Assembly: GCA_050740235.1 (NCBI GenBank)
Contig: JBOIDB010000155.1
Coordinates: forward strand, 1-24,694
Direction of reading: 5' to 3'
Source of the DNA: JACDCP01 sp050740235
Lineage (GTDB): Bacteria > Pseudomonadota > Gammaproteobacteria > Steroidobacterales > JACDCP01
Length of the DNA: 24,694 nt
The position numbers and the translations under genes are program-made. Shown here one piece after another: positions 23,641 through 24,694 of the stretch. The stretch's first letter is position 1, and each line of letters opens with the position of its first letter. The notes beneath the pieces were generated by a model that was not told the DNA's origin, ran no database searches, and saw only the letters and a program-made list of their open reading frames with translations.

Positions 23641-24694
23641 TCACTCGGCGGTGGTCAGACTTTCCACGGTCAGATCGAGAGTCTTGCGCATGTCGAGCCG
23701 CGCGCTGCGCCCGACGTCCGGGTGGTCGAGCCGCTCCGCGCGTTCCGAGGGCAGAATGGGGGCGGTCAAGTCTTCCGCTTCGGTGGGCTCGAAATCCAGC
23801 TCGCCGCCGATCGGCAACGAACCACGCCGCAGAAGCTCGTGGAGTTGGTCGGGCATGAGATCGGGGTTGATCGTGAGCATGGCGGTCACCAGCCCGCTCA
23901 CGAGCGCAGTCGCATAGGAAGTCCCGCAGTGCAGCTCGCCCGGCAGCCCCGCCTCGGGTACCGAACCCGACACGCAGGCCGCCGCAGTGATGTCGACTCG
24001 CGAATCGATGTTCGACGCCGCGCGCTGCTCGGCATAGCTCGGGTCGGACACCGGCACCTGCCTGCCGCTCAGCTGATGGGCACCGACGACGAGGAGCTGG
24101 GGCGTGACGAACGATGAAGGCAGGCGATAGTCGTCGTTGCCGGAGAAGGAGCCGGCATTGCCGGCAGAATTCACGACGATCACGTCGGGATGTTCTCGTC
24201 GAAGCCAGATGAAAAATTCCTCGAGCAGCTCTTCGTAACCCTCGAACGCCACGCCCGAGCGCACGGCGGAGTCGACATCACCGCCGCCGACGCGCAGCGC
24301 GCCGGTGCGGTGCACGCCCCAGCTCCAGTTGAGAACCCTCGCGCCGTCCTGCACGAGCCGCACGGAGGCCGCGACGTTTTCTGTAATGCCGGCGTCCGAG
24401 CCGCGATCGACGATGACTTCGATGCCGCCGTGATGGCCGTCCAGTCCGCGCAGAAATCCGGTGGCCCCGCCGTCCTTCCAGCTCGCCGCGAGGACGCCGG
24501 CAATGGTGCTGCCATGGCTGTCGGGTCCGTCGGCGTCGCGCCCGTAGAGCCGCAGCTCTTCGGGCTCAGGCTCGATAAGGCCCGAAAAATCCGGCGCATC
24601 GAAATCCAGCGAGCGCTCGATGACCCCCAGGCGCTGTGACGCGGGTTCGACACGCGCATCGGCAGGGCCGGGGATCCGCCGGCGGTAATAGTCC
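23641..24694 (-). CDS. Subtilisin-like serine protease (S8), partial, catalytic Asp position is Glu
   Basis: The frame is open to the window edge, so the N-terminus is missing; about 350 residues are visible, ending at TGA 23641-23643. Three subtilase landmarks are seen: a His motif DSHGSTIAGVLAAS (His codon 24514-24516), the oxyanion-hole Asn in VVNSAGNAG, and the Ser motif CGTSYATALVSG (Ser codon 23917-23919). The first motif, expected as VIDxG, reads GVIERSLDFDAPDF, so the catalytic Asp appears as Glu (codon 24616-24618). No membrane segment follows; the C-terminal 60 residues are an acidic extension after the protease domain. Activity is uncertain. It is the first visible gene before priA, 13 bp apart, which is not a standard neighbour. 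The substrate is unknown. Confidence 0.85.
   Translation of the reverse strand, partial: DYYRRRIPGPADARVEPASQRLGVIERSLDFDAPDFSGLIEPEPEELRLYGRDADGPDSHGSTIAGVLAASWKDGGATGFLRGLDGHHGGIEVIVDRGSDAGITENVAASVRLVQDGARVLNWSWGVHRTGALRVGGGDVDSAVRSGVAFEGYEELLEEFFIWLRREHPDVIVVNSAGNAGSFSGNDDYRLPSSFVTPQLLVVGAHQLSGRQVPVSDPSYAEQRAASNIDSRVDITAAACVSGSVPEAGLPGELHCGTSYATALVSGLVTAMLTINPDLMPDQLHELLRRGSLPIGGELDFEPTEAEDLTAPILPSERAERLDHPDVGRSARLDMRKTLDLTVESLTTAE

Overview
The window is GC-rich chromosomal DNA from a gammaproteobacterium. Two gene orders support this. One is the divergent block dprA/tsaP <-> def-fmt-rsmB with smg, topA, tsaC and hemF nearby; I recall a similar tsaP/dprA/tsaC/hemF and def/fmt/rsmB neighbourhood in Pseudomonas. 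The other is priA-argS-SPOR protein. The species cannot be named from this sequence. Genes are tightly packed, with many 1-19 bp overlaps, and no gap exceeds 300 bp. The largest gaps are 9056-9286, 10547-10723 and 12214-12442.

Layout. (1) 2-2930, plus strand: 3' end of tag, a glutathione S-transferase, an exported M20 metallopeptidase and a small MAPEG-type membrane protein. (2) 2959-9055, minus strand: dprA-smg, a terminator, then topA-tsaC-hemF-VOC protein, which combines transformation/recombination, DNA topology, tRNA t6A modification and haem synthesis. (3) 9287-10546, minus strand: a LysM lipoprotein resembling TsaP, the peptidoglycan-binding partner of the type IV pilus secretin. It sits beside dprA, so two competence/pilus-linked genes are adjacent. 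(4) 10724-17965, plus strand: def-fmt-rsmB-DUF4390-ntrY-ntrX, which covers initiator Met-tRNA formylation, deformylation and rRNA methylation, followed by a membrane two-component system. (5) 17978-24694, minus strand: partial subtilase-priA-argS-SPOR protein-CapA-like lipoprotein.

Most of the window is ordinary housekeeping sequence, and I see no defence island, prophage, CRISPR array, RNA gene or complete insertion sequence. The unusual content is structural. Between fmt and rsmB are two long hairpins in opposite orientation; their 23-nt loops are near reverse complements of each other and their stems differ partly by compensatory changes. An AT-richer array of palindromic repeats at 9038-9164 has supplied the start codon and first residues of dprA. 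fmt has no usable ATG/GTG/TTG start and may begin at a CTG overlapping the def stop. The NtrX-like regulator has a degenerate AAA+ domain: Walker A and B changes, a lost arginine finger and no GAFTGA loop. The partial subtilase has Glu where the catalytic Asp is expected.
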